Shown here one piece after another: positions 26,786 to 34,834 of a stretch of DNA of 44,274 nt; positions within the stretch are counted from its first letter, which is position 1; each line of letters opens with the position of its first letter. The DNA comes from a virus: IMG/VR virus record IMGVR_UViG_3300027906_000036, positions 1 through 44,274 of that record. One strand, given 5' to 3'. Under the pieces are notes generated by a model that made no database searches, was not told where the DNA came from, and saw only the letters and a list, made by a program, of their open reading frames with translations. Made by a program: the position numbers and the translations under genes.

Positions 26786-28433
26786 ATGCGTCTCCTTTAT
26801 GGGATATAATAAATGCGTTTGTTTTTTCAGGCATACCATTCAATAGTTTTAAGAAGTCGTCTGTACCAGCACTATCTAAACTACTATCAAATACTTCGTC
26901 AAGAATAAGTAGATTTGTATTTACACTGTTCTTCATTCTTGCGATTGCTCTCCATGTGAATAGTAAGGATAAATCAATCCTCATTTTTTCACCTTGCGAG
27001 AAGTTATCGTATTTGAATACGTCTCTGAATCTAGACTTGATTGTTTCTTCAAAAGATTCGTCAATCTCAAAACCAACATAGAACTCTAGTTGTGCTAGAT
27101 ATTTGTTGATTAGTTTGTTCATAATAGGAACATACTGTTTGATAATCTTTTGTTTCACACCTTGGTCTCTAAGAAGTGTTGAAGCGATATCATAGTAGTG
27201 AGAAGTTTCTGTTTGTGTTTCTTTCTTCTGTAAAAGAACTTCAAGTTTATCTTCTGAATCTACAATTTTATCTTCTGCATCTGAACCTGCAGTTGCTTCA
27301 CCTTTTAGGTCTTCGATTTCTTTTTGCAGTTTAGTAATATACTTTTGATTGGATACTACTTCTGTTTGTAAGAGACTTATGTTTTTCTGTATCTCTTCTA
27401 TCTTAGATTGAATTTCTCTTATCTCTTCGAGTCTTCTTGAACACTCTCCGATTTGTTTTTCAATTTCTTCGATAGCAGTTGACAACTCCGTCTTCTTAGT
27501 CTCCTTTTGTTCAATATGTTCTTTCTTGTGCGTTTCATCTAGGGACTGCTCGCAGGTGGGACATTCATCATTGTCTTCGTAGAATTTGATTTCTCTAATT
27601 GTTTTCTTACGAGCCGCTTCGAGTTGTCGTTCCAAGTCCATAAGTTCTGTGAGTTTATTTTCTTTAGAATCTTTATCCTCGATAAGTCGTGCTTGCGCCA
27701 CCACATCTTGCGTCTTTTCATCTATGTTCTCCATGAGTTGGTTAATGTTATCTTGGGTTTCCCCGACTGTGGATTCATACTTTGAGATTTTACTCTCTCG
27801 GTTTTCACGTAGTACATTAAGTTGCTCATTCAATCCATGAATCCTCTCTTCCATAATATTGATTTCATGACTAGTCTCAGTGATTTCATTTTGATGTGTT
27901 GATATCCTTTTCCTTAGTATGTCTTGCATAGTAGAGAATATAGAGATATCCAATAAGTCTTCCACTAAGTTTCTTCTGTCCTTTGCTTTCAACTGCATGA
28001 ACGGAGTAAAGTTAGCAGAACCCAATATTGCGACCTGTGTAAATGAGCGGAAACTCATTTTCAGAATTTGTTTTTCTAAGTGTTCTTGGTAGTCTCTTAC
28101 GTTTGCGTCTTGATTAAGCATTACGTCATCAAGATATAATTCAAACTTGTTTGGTTTTGCACCACGGATTACCTTGTATTGTTTTGTACCGATAGTGAAT
28201 TCAATCTCTACTTCGAGACCTTTCTCATTGATACTATTGATAAGTAAATCTTTCTTTAGATTACGGAACCCACGTCCATACAATCCAAAACATAAGGCGT
28301 CAAGAAGTGTGGACTTACCACTACCGTTCTCACCTAATATAAGAGTCGTTTGGTGTTTGTCTAATTGTATTTCAGTAAACTTGTTACCGCTTGATAATAG
28401 ATTTTTGTATCTTACTTTTCTAAAATTTATCAT
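26718..28433 (-). CDS. 46: Recombination endonuclease subunit gp46 (Rad50-like)
   Basis: SMC-type ATPase that works with gp47 to resect DNA ends for recombination-dependent replication. The 571 residues (T4: 560) have Walker A GENGSGKST at 34-42, two long coiled coils, a zinc-hook CPTC near the middle, ABC signature FSQGEKMR, and Walker B LLILDEVFDSSLD. Start overlaps the gp47 stop by four bases. All motifs are intact; the order 47-46 is as in T4. Confidence 0.97.
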   Translation of the reverse strand: MINFRKVRYKNLLSSGNKFTEIQLDKHQTTLILGENGSGKSTLLDALCFGLYGRGFRNLKKDLLINSINEKGLEVEIEFTIGTKQYKVIRGAKPNKFELYLDDVMLNQDANVRDYQEHLEKQILKMSFRSFTQVAILGSANFTPFMQLKAKDRRNLVEDLLDISIFSTMQDILRKRISTHQNEITETSHEINIMEERIHGLNEQLNVLRENRESKISKYESTVGETQDNINQLMENIDEKTQDVVAQARLIEDKDSKENKLTELMDLERQLEAARKKTIREIKFYEDNDECPTCEQSLDETHKKEHIEQKETKKTELSTAIEEIEKQIGECSRRLEEIREIQSKIEEIQKNISLLQTEVVSNQKYITKLQKEIEDLKGEATAGSDAEDKIVDSEDKLEVLLQKKETQTETSHYYDIASTLLRDQGVKQKIIKQYVPIMNKLINKYLAQLEFYVGFEIDESFEETIKSRFRDVFKYDNFSQGEKMRIDLSLLFTWRAIARMKNSVNTNLLILDEVFDSSLDSAGTDDFLKLLNGMPEKTNAFIISHKGDALYDKFNDVLRFEKYKNFSRVVE

Positions 28434-29497
28434 AAAAAGTTATGTTCTTCCAATGCTTCATGGTACAGTGACTTCATTATTTTGTCTAGTTCTTTTTTCT
28501 TCCCTTGTATTTCTAGACCCTCAACATACTTTGATAGAATAGTTAATGTGTCTTCTACATTTTCTATTTCTTCATCGTCAAAGAAGTCCATGTGTTTGTT
28601 ATCGTCTACAACTGATACGTGTAGCGGATTAACACCATGAAGTTTATCTAAGAATGTATCAAACCAATATGGGTTCTCCTTTTCTATTACGATTACTTTT
28701 ACAAACTTCCCTCTGTACTTCTCATAATCGTCATTAGCAATCGATTCAAAAGTTTCTTCGGTATCATTATAGAATGCCTTTTCAAACATTGTTAAAGGAT
28801 TGTGTACAGGTAACATTTCTCTTGTCTCAGTATCAAAGATATGAAAGTATTTCTCGTCTCCATAATCTGACCAAGTGAATTGCATTTGTGAACCTACGTA
28901 GCGTATATTCTCTACGTCTGTTTTGTGGTGAAAGTGACCACTGTAAACTTTTTCAAATCTCTTTAGATAACTAGGATTCAATCCGTGTGAACATACCATT
29001 GCAGGATTCATCATGGCACCTTCTATTTCAAAGTGTCCCATACAGATTGGTGCTGGTGCGGATTGAAAGAACTCTATATTGTCTGCGTAGTTTTCATTAT
29101 TAATCCATGGAACCAATGCAATATCTAAACCGTCATAGTCTTTTACTATGGGTTCCTCATGTACAGTTATGTTTGGTTGACCGTATAATAATAAAGCAGG
29201 TGAGTTTACTTCGTTAGTATTCTTATAATAGGTATCATGGTTACCTATAATTAAATCCATTGTAATACCTCTTTCTATCATAGGTTTTACAAAGTGCTCA
29301 ATGTTTCTTTGCATTGACGCAAAGTTTATGAATTTTCTTCTATCAAAGTAATCGCCCATATGAATGATATGTTTGATATCGTGTTGGTCTAGATATGGAA
29401 AGAATATCTCTTCATAGAAACGTCCCTGATAATCAGACATTTCAACCATATCATTTCTGACACCGCAATGTGTGTCATTCAGAATAGCTATTTTCAT
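28430..29497 (-). CDS. 47: Recombination endonuclease subunit gp47 (Mre11-like)
   Basis: Calcineurin-like nuclease paired with gp46. The 355 residues (T4: 339) contain the phosphoesterase motifs NDTHCG (D8, H10), MGDYFDRR, IGNHDTYY and SGHFHHK in the expected order, followed by the Mre11 capping domain. The C-terminal helical region is probably the gp46-binding part. It begins at the last base of gp55's stop, so 55-47-46 form one operon. Certain. Confidence 0.97.
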   Translation of the reverse strand: MKIAILNDTHCGVRNDMVEMSDYQGRFYEEIFFPYLDQHDIKHIIHMGDYFDRRKFINFASMQRNIEHFVKPMIERGITMDLIIGNHDTYYKNTNEVNSPALLLYGQPNITVHEEPIVKDYDGLDIALVPWINNENYADNIEFFQSAPAPICMGHFEIEGAMMNPAMVCSHGLNPSYLKRFEKVYSGHFHHKTDVENIRYVGSQMQFTWSDYGDEKYFHIFDTETREMLPVHNPLTMFEKAFYNDTEETFESIANDDYEKYRGKFVKVIVIEKENPYWFDTFLDKLHGVNPLHVSVVDDNKHMDFFDDEEIENVEDTLTILSKYVEGLEIQGKKKELDKIMKSLYHEALEEHNFL

Positions 29498-30069
29498 TAA
29501 GTGTTGTCTTTGCTCAAGTCTTGGTCAAGATTTGCTTTCGCTTTACCTGACTTCTTTTTACTTTTACGTGGTTCATATTCCACGTGGTTCATATGTTCCT
29601 GCATCCACTCTACATTAGTATTTACAAATGTTGGGTCATGAGAACCGTCAATAGTAGTATAGGAGTCCATTGTAACACCCGCTTCTTCTATTTGTTTTTG
29701 TTTAATGAAGACTTGTTTCTTTTCTTTTTGAATACGCCTTAAGAATGCGTAGTAGCAAATTTGAGTTACATATGCGAATGCGTTATTAGATTTTTCAACA
29801 TTGAAATTGTTGATATACTGTAGACAGTTTTCGATAGCGTCACAAATCATTTCATCTCTATAGGTATAGTTAATGAAATTTGGACGTGTGGATAAACGGG
29901 TTGCAATCTTGTAAATACATTCACCAATATATTCTGTCATACGTGGTGGTGTTTTACCTTGAGATTCCGCAAGTTTAACAGAAGCGTTATACTCTGCGAC
30001 AGCAGCTGTAAACTCTTTGTTATTTACGTAATGTTCCGCTTGTTTCTTATCAGTAGTTTTCTTAGTCAT
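29497..30069 (-). CDS. 55: Late transcription sigma factor gp55
   Basis: Sigma-like protein that directs RNA polymerase to TATAAATA late promoters together with gp33 and the gp45 clamp. The 190 residues (T4: 185) keep the core seen in T4: YVNNKE near the N-terminus, DEMICDAIENCLQYINNFN, NAFAYVTQICYYAFLRRIQKEKK. I start it at ATG 30069 because a TATAAT box lies six bases upstream; an ATG at 30087 would add six residues. Its presence explains the many ATAAATA boxes in this window. The C-terminal tail is very basic. Confidence 0.95.
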   Translation of the reverse strand: MTKKTTDKKQAEHYVNNKEFTAAVAEYNASVKLAESQGKTPPRMTEYIGECIYKIATRLSTRPNFINYTYRDEMICDAIENCLQYINNFNVEKSNNAFAYVTQICYYAFLRRIQKEKKQVFIKQKQIEEAGVTMDSYTTIDGSHDPTFVNTNVEWMQEHMNHVEYEPRKSKKKSGKAKANLDQDLSKDNT

Positions 30070-30075
30070 GTATCT

Positions 30076-30125
30076 ATTATATGTCACACACTCCCATAAT
30101 GTAAGAGGGTTTTTAAGTATTTATC
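30076..30125 (-). promoter_or_regulatory. Promoters of gene 55
   Basis: TATAAT at 30076-30081, six bases before the ATG, with TTACAT 17 bases further up. An ATAAATA late-type box lies at 30119-30125, overlapping the upstream gene's stop codon. Gene 55 may therefore be read both early and late. Confidence 0.5.
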
Positions 30126-30327
30126 CAACTGAAAGTTGTATCAGATAGAAGGATAACATCATAAATCCCATTGCAGAAAATTGTACTACTGAGGCAATAG
30201 CGACTATAGTTAGACTTCTGTCCGCCCACCATTTTCCTTCCTTCTCATGCCATTCGGCAATCTGTTCAGGTGTAGCGTCTTTAGGTTTAAACGTGAACTG
30301 TAATTGTTGTTCGTAGTTATCACTCAT
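30121..30327 (-). CDS. Small membrane protein, 68 aa
   Basis: Protein with a soluble N-terminal half containing EQIAEWHEKEGKWW and one or two hydrophobic helices in the C-terminal half (about 38-66). I do not recognise it. No Shine-Dalgarno is present; a run of seven T residues precedes the ATG. Two small hairpins lie upstream (30357-30395). Possibly an inner-membrane protein of late function. Confidence 0.7.
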   Translation of the reverse strand: MSDNYEQQLQFTFKPKDATPEQIAEWHEKEGKWWADRSLTIVAIASVVQFSAMGFMMLSFYLIQLSVG

Positions 30328-30356
30328 AAAAAAAGTTGTAAAAGTACCTAGACAGA

Positions 30357-30395
30357 ATCAGTTCCATCTGATATCCTAACTATGTCGCCCCGACA
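30357..30395 (-). other. Two small hairpins ahead of the 68-aa gene
   Basis: ATCAG/CTGAT (30357-30361 with 30368-30372, loop six) and TGTCG/CGACA (30383-30387 with 30391-30395, loop three). They lie between the 56-codon gene stop and the 68-codon gene start. They could stabilise the transcript or tune the downstream gene. Weak evidence. Confidence 0.3.
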
Positions 30396-30409
30396 AGCTA
30401 GCTTAATAA

Positions 30410-30580
30410 TTAAAATCCATAATGTATTGTCGCATACATTATGATAAACGGTATGGCTATTGGAAGAGTCATTAGTGTGACCATTTGCACCGCATCGCAG
30501 AAAACACAAACCTTTTCGTTTTCTCTTAGTCTGTCAACCTTTCGCACCATGCTCTTCATAGCGTATGCTATAGTGGTCAT
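30410..30580 (-). CDS. Small membrane protein with CxxC, 56 aa
   Basis: Gene found in the 30.33-30.65 kb gap. The 56 residues comprise a basic N-terminal part, a CVFC motif (residues 25-28) and one hydrophobic helix (about 32-52, TLMTLPIAIPFIIMYA). GGAGAAACC before the ATG is a good ribosome binding site, and a perfect late box lies about 65 bases upstream. Late, membrane, function unknown; a holin role is possible on shape alone. Confidence 0.68.
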   Translation of the reverse strand: MTTIAYAMKSMVRKVDRLRENEKVCVFCDAVQMVTLMTLPIAIPFIIMYATIHYGF

Positions 30581-30643
30581 GGTTTCTCCATATATTCATA
30601 AGGTTAATAAAGTAATATAACATAATGTTATATCAATCCGATT

Positions 30644-30651
30644 TATTTATA
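30644..30651 (-). promoter_or_regulatory. Late promoter of the 56-aa gene
   Basis: TATAAATA on the minus strand, overlapping the stop codon of the 81-codon gene. It gives a leader of about 60 bases to the 30410-30580 gene. Confidence 0.55.
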
Positions 30652-30892
30652 ACTGCAAAATTCCTAGCACATAATTCTCGGCAGCTGACTCCGCATATGA
30701 TTCAGAATGATTCTTATACACGATATCTTTCTTCCACATATGGTCTTCGTAGTATCTACAACCGTAACCACCGTCAGGTAAAAGATAAACTTCCGCTCTA
30801 CGATTATCTTGCCAGTAATCGTGAATTTTGTGGTCGAACTGTTTCATACCTTGTTCGTCTTCTTGTAACATATTTAAGTACCAAATTGCCAT
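30647..30892 (-). CDS. Hypothetical protein, 81 aa
   Basis: Soluble protein rich in Tyr, Asp, His and Trp, for example IHDYWQDNRRAEVYLL and GGYGCRYYEDHMW. No signal, membrane helix or known motif. Its ATG overlaps the stop of the Sm-like gene by one base, so it is coupled to it. Unrecognised. Confidence 0.72.
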   Translation of the reverse strand: MAIWYLNMLQEDEQGMKQFDHKIHDYWQDNRRAEVYLLPDGGYGCRYYEDHMWKKDIVYKNHSESYAESAAENYVLGILQL

Positions 30893-31407
30893 TAGTGAAG
30901 AATCTTTTTGCCTTTAGTAACAAGGTGTTGTTCATACTCTGTTTCTAAATCAAAATCTTCATCTTCAAGGATTTCTAATCTTCGTAATTCTTCGGGAGTT
31001 ATTGGGCCCCCAGTTGCGTTTATAATATCTTGCATTGCTCTATCTATGTATGATTTGATATCTTCTCGATATTCTTGATTTGACCTGAGTGGAATAGTTC
31101 CGTTCTCAACCATTTCTAACCACTTAGCAGAGGCATTATCATAGTAACTAACGAATTGCTCGTTAAGTTTAGTACGGTGAACAATGTGTGCATTCGGAAT
31201 GAATAATGTAGGTTCTGCACTGAGAGGTGCATAAGGAATAAAAGTTGATAAGGTATCATTCGTTTGAGTCAATTGTAATTGACATATCATAGGAAGTGTA
31301 ATGTGTATACCTTCCTGTGTGTCTCTTACCATTCCGACTATATCTAAACCAGTCTTGAGTTTGATTACCTCATATTTGTTTGGTGCTAAAGATGTTACAT
31401 TGTCCAT
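30892..31407 (-). CDS. Conserved phage protein with Sm/SH3-like N-terminus
   Basis: Protein of 171 residues from ATG 31407. This start is preferred over 31428 because a late box lies exactly five bases upstream. The N-terminal half has the strand pattern seen in Sm-like phage proteins (YEVIKLKTGLDIVGMVRDT, then HITLPMICQLQL). The C-terminal half is helical and acidic. Similar proteins sit near uvsW in marine T4-like phages as far as I recall; the function is unknown. RNA binding is only a fold-based guess. Confidence 0.75.
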   Translation of the reverse strand: MDNVTSLAPNKYEVIKLKTGLDIVGMVRDTQEGIHITLPMICQLQLTQTNDTLSTFIPYAPLSAEPTLFIPNAHIVHRTKLNEQFVSYYDNASAKWLEMVENGTIPLRSNQEYREDIKSYIDRAMQDIINATGGPITPEELRRLEILEDEDFDLETEYEQHLVTKGKKILH

Positions 31408-31412
31408 ACTAG

Positions 31413-31482
31413 TATTTAGGGTGTTCATAATTTAAATTGCTTTATGTTATAAGGAAATTGTTCCTCGTTGTAAATATTTATA
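31413..31482 (-). promoter_or_regulatory. Two late boxes before the Sm-like gene
   Basis: CTAAATA at 31413-31419, five bases from the ATG at 31407, and TATAAATA at 31475-31482 inside the end of uvsW. The distal one would give a leader of about 60 bases and could serve the longer start. Confidence 0.5.
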
Positions 31483-32828
31483 CGGTCTTTTAAATGACGT
31501 AATGTATAGTTGTCTCCCCATAAATCGTCTGCGATATCAAATAGTCTTAGACTTTCTTTACCATTACCCTTTCTCAATCCACGTCCAATGGATTGTAAGT
31601 TACGTATTCTAGATTTAGAAGGCGAAGCAAAAATTATGTTATCTATCTTCTTTATATTAACACCAGTGCTGAAGGTGCCGTATGACGCAAGGATACAGGC
31701 GTCATCTTGTTTCTCTACCAATCCTCTAATTTCTTCTCTATCTTTTGTATCAGTTCCACCATAAACATAATGAAGATTTTCTATTCTGTCTTTCATTAAT
31801 GTGTATAAAACAAATCCATGTTTTTCTACATACTGAAACAAACAAAGTGTGTTCCCTTTTAGTGAGTAAACAAGATTGCATATGAAATCATTTCTTTTTT
31901 GATTCGCTACCAAGTAATCCATTTCTTCTTGGTATTTTAATTTAGCAGTCTTCTCATGTTCTAATATGATAACGTCAATATCAATACTTGCGATAGTTCC
32001 TTCGTCAATCAATTCAGACGTTGATATAACTTTACTCGCAGGCCCAAACAATCCTTCTAACTGTAATCTATGAACCTCTGTACCGTCTAATGTACCTGTA
32101 GTCCCAAAACGTATTGCGGTACTTCTCATTTTTTCTAAGATACCTTTTAATACATTTGCTTTGAATAAGTGTGCCTCGTCTCCTACAACAACTTCAAACT
32201 TCGCAAGAACATCAGTAGGTGCTTTAGATAAAGACTGCCAAGTTGTAATCGTAATGTCTGAATCGAACACAGGCTGACCGCTGTATATTTTACAAATTTC
32301 TTTATCATATCCATACTCCTCAAAATCTTTTGCCATTTGTTCTACCAATGAAGTTGTAGGTACAATGACAATTGTTTTCTTATTATAATAACGTGCAAGT
32401 AAATAAATGATTAATGACTTACCACTCGCAGTTGGTGATACTAATAACTTTCTTCCGTATTCGATACTCTTTAGAAATGCGTCCTTTTGATAATCTCTAG
32501 GTTCAAACGGTAGGTTTAATTGGTCTACAAACTTATTGTATTCGTCATCGCTAATTTCATTCTTAGTAATAACGTCTTCTTCTACTGAATACTTGTATTG
32601 TCTTTCTTCACAGAACTCAGCAATGTATGGAAGTAATCCGATATAAATTTTATGCGTCTTGATACTGAACAGATATACTTTACCGTCCCAACGTCTATTC
32701 TTAAATGAAGGCATAAATTTTGCGTTAGGAACTTTGAACGAAAAGTAATCGTGTAAGTCTTTTGCAATTGAGTCGTCACATGAAATCTTCATAAAGACTT
32801 CATTGACTTTAGAAATTTTTAAGTCCAT
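31425..32828 (-). CDS. uvsW: UvsW helicase (recombination, DNA branch migration)
   Basis: Superfamily 2 helicase that unwinds R-loops and stalled forks and helps the switch to recombination-dependent replication in T4. The 467 residues from ATG 32828 (T4: 503) have Walker A VSPTASGKS, DEAH box VVGDEAHLF, motif III FGTTGT and motif VI SIGRGLRKG. A TTG at 32846 would add six residues and is less likely. It overlaps the 2OG gene by ten bases. Certain from motifs and the neighbouring uvsY. Confidence 0.96.
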   Translation of the reverse strand: MDLKISKVNEVFMKISCDDSIAKDLHDYFSFKVPNAKFMPSFKNRRWDGKVYLFSIKTHKIYIGLLPYIAEFCEERQYKYSVEEDVITKNEISDDEYNKFVDQLNLPFEPRDYQKDAFLKSIEYGRKLLVSPTASGKSLIIYLLARYYNKKTIVIVPTTSLVEQMAKDFEEYGYDKEICKIYSGQPVFDSDITITTWQSLSKAPTDVLAKFEVVVGDEAHLFKANVLKGILEKMRSTAIRFGTTGTLDGTEVHRLQLEGLFGPASKVISTSELIDEGTIASIDIDVIILEHEKTAKLKYQEEMDYLVANQKRNDFICNLVYSLKGNTLCLFQYVEKHGFVLYTLMKDRIENLHYVYGGTDTKDREEIRGLVEKQDDACILASYGTFSTGVNIKKIDNIIFASPSKSRIRNLQSIGRGLRKGNGKESLRLFDIADDLWGDNYTLRHLKDRINIYNEEQFPYNIKQFKL

Positions 32829-33517
32829 GGTGGGCCATTGTACCAACCTACTATTGATACTCTAGTTCCTCTCGTTACTGGTGTGACTTGGTGATACAAC
32901 CAACTTGGAAATAAACATATTGAACCTATTGCTTGTGCACTGAATGGTAGTGTTCTGATTCCTTTATCTAGGTCAAACTGTTTGTCACCAAACTTAATCC
33001 TATCGAACTGTGGATTAGGTTCTAACCATTGAAACTTACCACCTTCGTAATCTAAAGGGTCTGATAGTTGTATGGTCATGCTAAGTTTTCTATGGTGCGA
33101 TAATCCATTTGGGTCAACATGTACTTCACCACCATGGTCTGTATGCCATGTATAGTAATCACCTGTAGGTAAATCAGGATTATATTCATAGATTGTGTAC
33201 TGGAAATTTTCTGTCCAACTCAAATCAAAGTTCCAACCACACTCTTCCATTCCTTGGTGTACGACATTATTAATTTTTTGTACGATATTTTCAGGCATTT
33301 GATATTCGCCAGGCGAAGTAAACCATTTCACTTTTGATTGTCTGATACCGTCAAGAGCAGAATAATTTTCGTCAACAGGTGGGCCGTCAGGGTCGCCTGC
33401 ACCTTGACCTGTACGTCCAACATCTAATGGAACTTTAACTGCATGTTGGTGTATTTGTGCAACCTCTTCTCTAGTAAAGTATTCAGGTGCTGTATACATA
33501 TAGTTTCTGAGTATCAT
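32819..33517 (-). CDS. 2OG-Fe(II) oxygenase, PiuC-like (3), between uvsY and uvsW
   Basis: Dioxygenase of 232 residues. Facial triad H125, D127 (WHTDHGG) and H209 (LYHQV), with an arginine of RGTRVSIVGW (about 216-219) for 2-oxoglutarate. The sequence pattern is closer to PiuC-type hydroxylases than to the two at 22.2-23.4 kb, so it seems to have been acquired separately. It overlaps uvsY by four bases and uvsW by ten, interrupting a recombination operon. The substrate is unknown; a DNA-base or protein target is conceivable. Confidence 0.92.
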   Translation of the reverse strand: MILRNYMYTAPEYFTREEVAQIHQHAVKVPLDVGRTGQGAGDPDGPPVDENYSALDGIRQSKVKWFTSPGEYQMPENIVQKINNVVHQGMEECGWNFDLSWTENFQYTIYEYNPDLPTGDYYTWHTDHGGEVHVDPNGLSHHRKLSMTIQLSDPLDYEGGKFQWLEPNPQFDRIKFGDKQFDLDKGIRTLPFSAQAIGSICLFPSWLYHQVTPVTRGTRVSIVGWYNGPPWT

Positions 33518-33957
33518 TGTCCCGCCATAAATTTTCGCCAGTCGATTGTATTTTTAATCGTTTGGTGTCTCCAAGTGATATTTTGCATACACTCTTTCAA
33601 GAAGTTGATAACGATTTTTTGATACTCCACTTTACCATTCATTCTTTGTAAGTCTTGGTCAGCGTTATACCATATCTGCATATCATTCTTCATGACTTTG
33701 AGACCGTCAAAGGGGTCGTCTTCCCAACCAAGTTCTTTTATTTGTTCCTCAGACATCTTTCCGTTATACCATAACCACTTATTCTTAAGCAGGGTATTGT
33801 ATTGGAATTCTAAGTTCTTGAGAACCAATATATTATCGGTCAAGAATTCTTGATATTTTGCGTGTAGTTTGGGGACTTCTAATGACGATTTATCTAGTTC
33901 GATATCGTCAATCTCACAATCCTTAGACCACTCATTGCGTAGCTCTTCTAAGTTCAT
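33514..33957 (-). CDS. uvsY: UvsY recombination mediator
   Basis: Loads the UvsX recombinase on gp32-coated single-stranded DNA in T4. The 147 residues (T4: 137) share the helical pattern and key segments: MNLEELRNEWSKDCEIDD at the start, a KLHAKYQEF stretch and a C-terminal IKNTIDWRKFMAGQ. TATAAT six bases before the ATG and an extended TG suggest an early promoter of its own. Assignment rests on sequence and on uvsW downstream. Confidence 0.9.
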   Translation of the reverse strand: MNLEELRNEWSKDCEIDDIELDKSSLEVPKLHAKYQEFLTDNILVLKNLEFQYNTLLKNKWLWYNGKMSEEQIKELGWEDDPFDGLKVMKNDMQIWYNADQDLQRMNGKVEYQKIVINFLKECMQNITWRHQTIKNTIDWRKFMAGQ

Positions 33958-33963
33958 ACTATA

Positions 33964-33969
33964 ATTATA
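33964..33969 (-). promoter_or_regulatory. Extended -10 box of uvsY (leaderless spacing)
   Basis: Minus-strand TGATATAAT, with the TATAAT six bases from the uvsY ATG and no Shine-Dalgarno. No clear -35. Confidence 0.55.
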
Positions 33970-33985
33970 TCACGAAAATGTGTTT

Positions 33986-34522
33986 TTAACTAGTGGTTCC
34001 TATCTCATAATAGGTAAATCTAAAGTCTACTGTACATACTACTGCTTCACCCGATTCACCTGATGCAAGTTCCAATCCACTTAGTGACGTTGGAAATGCG
34101 TCATAGAATTTAAAGAACCTGTTTGGTATATTCTTATTTGTATTTAGTACGAGTGTAATCATGCTATATTGGTTTAGGTCACCACTTGCACTTGAGAACG
34201 TGTTTGTTGCAGTTGCAGTTGTACCTGTAAGAGTTTTATATTTACTTGGGTCTTGTATAGGTACAATAGAATCCATCCAATTATAAATCTCTTTGAAGTT
34301 TTCTAAGTCTTCGTCTACCAAGAATGATACAGATAACTTCTCAAATTCAACTTTATCGCCTGGAAAATATGCGTCCAGTCCTATACCTGCTGGTACAGCA
34401 GTCTCACTGAATGATATGCCTGGCACGTTTGCAGTACGCACGAAGTATTCCACCGTTGGCACTTTATCGATGAGAAGTCTAAAGTTGTTCTTTTGAAGTA
34501 TAGATTTGTTAATCGTAGTCAT
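33986..34522 (-). CDS. Tail-tube-fold structural protein (gp19-like paralogue)
   Basis: Protein of 178 residues with the tail tube pattern: NFRLLIDKVPTVEYFVRTANVPGISF near the N-terminus, FPGDKVEFEKLSVSFLVDED and a Y-x-x-I-Y-x-W-M segment. It differs from the main tube protein at 40246-40743 in sequence, so it is a second tube-fold protein, such as a tube initiator, terminator or baseplate component. In related phages this position after the capsid gene may hold gp3, the tail terminator, so gp3 cannot be excluded. Late box five bases from the ATG. Confidence 0.82.
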   Translation of the reverse strand: MTTINKSILQKNNFRLLIDKVPTVEYFVRTANVPGISFSETAVPAGIGLDAYFPGDKVEFEKLSVSFLVDEDLENFKEIYNWMDSIVPIQDPSKYKTLTGTTATATNTFSSASGDLNQYSMITLVLNTNKNIPNRFFKFYDAFPTSLSGLELASGESGEAVVCTVDFRFTYYEIGTTS

Positions 34523-34527
34523 ATACC

Positions 34528-34534
34528 TATTTAG
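34528..34534 (-). promoter_or_regulatory. Late promoter with leaderless spacing
   Basis: CTAAATA on the minus strand, exactly five bases before the ATG at 34522. No Shine-Dalgarno between. Confidence 0.6.
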
Positions 34535-34541
34535 GTAATTT

Positions 34542-34661
34542 CTAAGACTGTTCTGATTCTAACCTTAACTCACTGAGTCCTGCTAGTTTAATAACCTTGG
34601 GTAGTCTACCGCACTTCATAAATTTATGAAATCGTTTGTTTATTTGTTTTATATACGCCAT
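34542..34661 (-). CDS. Small basic peptide, 39 aa
   Basis: Short gene in the gap between gp23 and the tail-tube-like gene. The 39 residues are basic in the first two thirds (starts MAYIKQINKRFHKF) and polar at the end. TATACT lies two bases upstream of the ATG with TTGTGT 16 bases further up, and a GACAC/GTGTC inverted repeat sits in the spacer (about 34671-34684). It looks independently promoted. Unrecognised; could bind nucleic acid. Translation is less certain than for the other small genes because no Shine-Dalgarno is seen. Confidence 0.45.
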   Translation of the reverse strand: MAYIKQINKRFHKFMKCGRLPKVIKLAGLSELRLESEQS

Positions 34662-34710
34662 ATAGTATATAGACACGAAAGTGTCACACAACTGTCACAA
34701 TTGAGACACA

Positions 34711-34740
34711 AAAAAGAAAAACCCCACCGAAGTGGGGTTT
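34711..34740 (-). terminator. Intrinsic terminator 2 after gp23
   Basis: Minus-strand stem AAACCCCAC / GTGGGGTTT (34719-34727 with 34732-34740), loop TTCG, followed by T-rich TTTCTTTTTT. It is almost the same as terminator 1, about 75 bases upstream. Confidence 0.9.
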
Positions 34741-34745
34741 AGATA

Positions 34746-34778
34746 CTACCGTCCTGCACGAATGATTGTATCACTCAT
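34746..34778 (-). other. Unit between the two terminators: micro-ORF and late box
   Basis: The 50 bases between the terminators hold a late-type CTAAATA (34778-34784) and, overlapping it, a ten-codon frame MSDTIIRAGR. If the box is used, transcription would start near 34772 and end at terminator 2, yielding an RNA of about 60 bases. The peptide would then lack its ATG, so a small RNA is more likely than a peptide. Confidence 0.35.
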
Positions 34779-34786
34779 ATTTAGAA

Positions 34787-34816
34787 CAAAAAAAACCCCA
34801 CCGAAGTGGGGTTTTT
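34787..34816 (-). terminator. Intrinsic terminator 1 after gp23
   Basis: Minus-strand stem of 11 bp (34791-34801 with 34806-34816) with CCCCAC/GTGGGG core, TTCG loop and eight T residues after it. It lies 18 bases downstream of the major capsid stop codon and ends the head-gene transcript. Confidence 0.93.
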
Positions 34817-34834
34817 AATTCGGAAGTAATATCC

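Noticed and set aside
30357-30395. Possible tRNA before the 68-codon gene
   Set aside because: Two small hairpins are present, but no acceptor stem, T-loop or CCA could be assembled.
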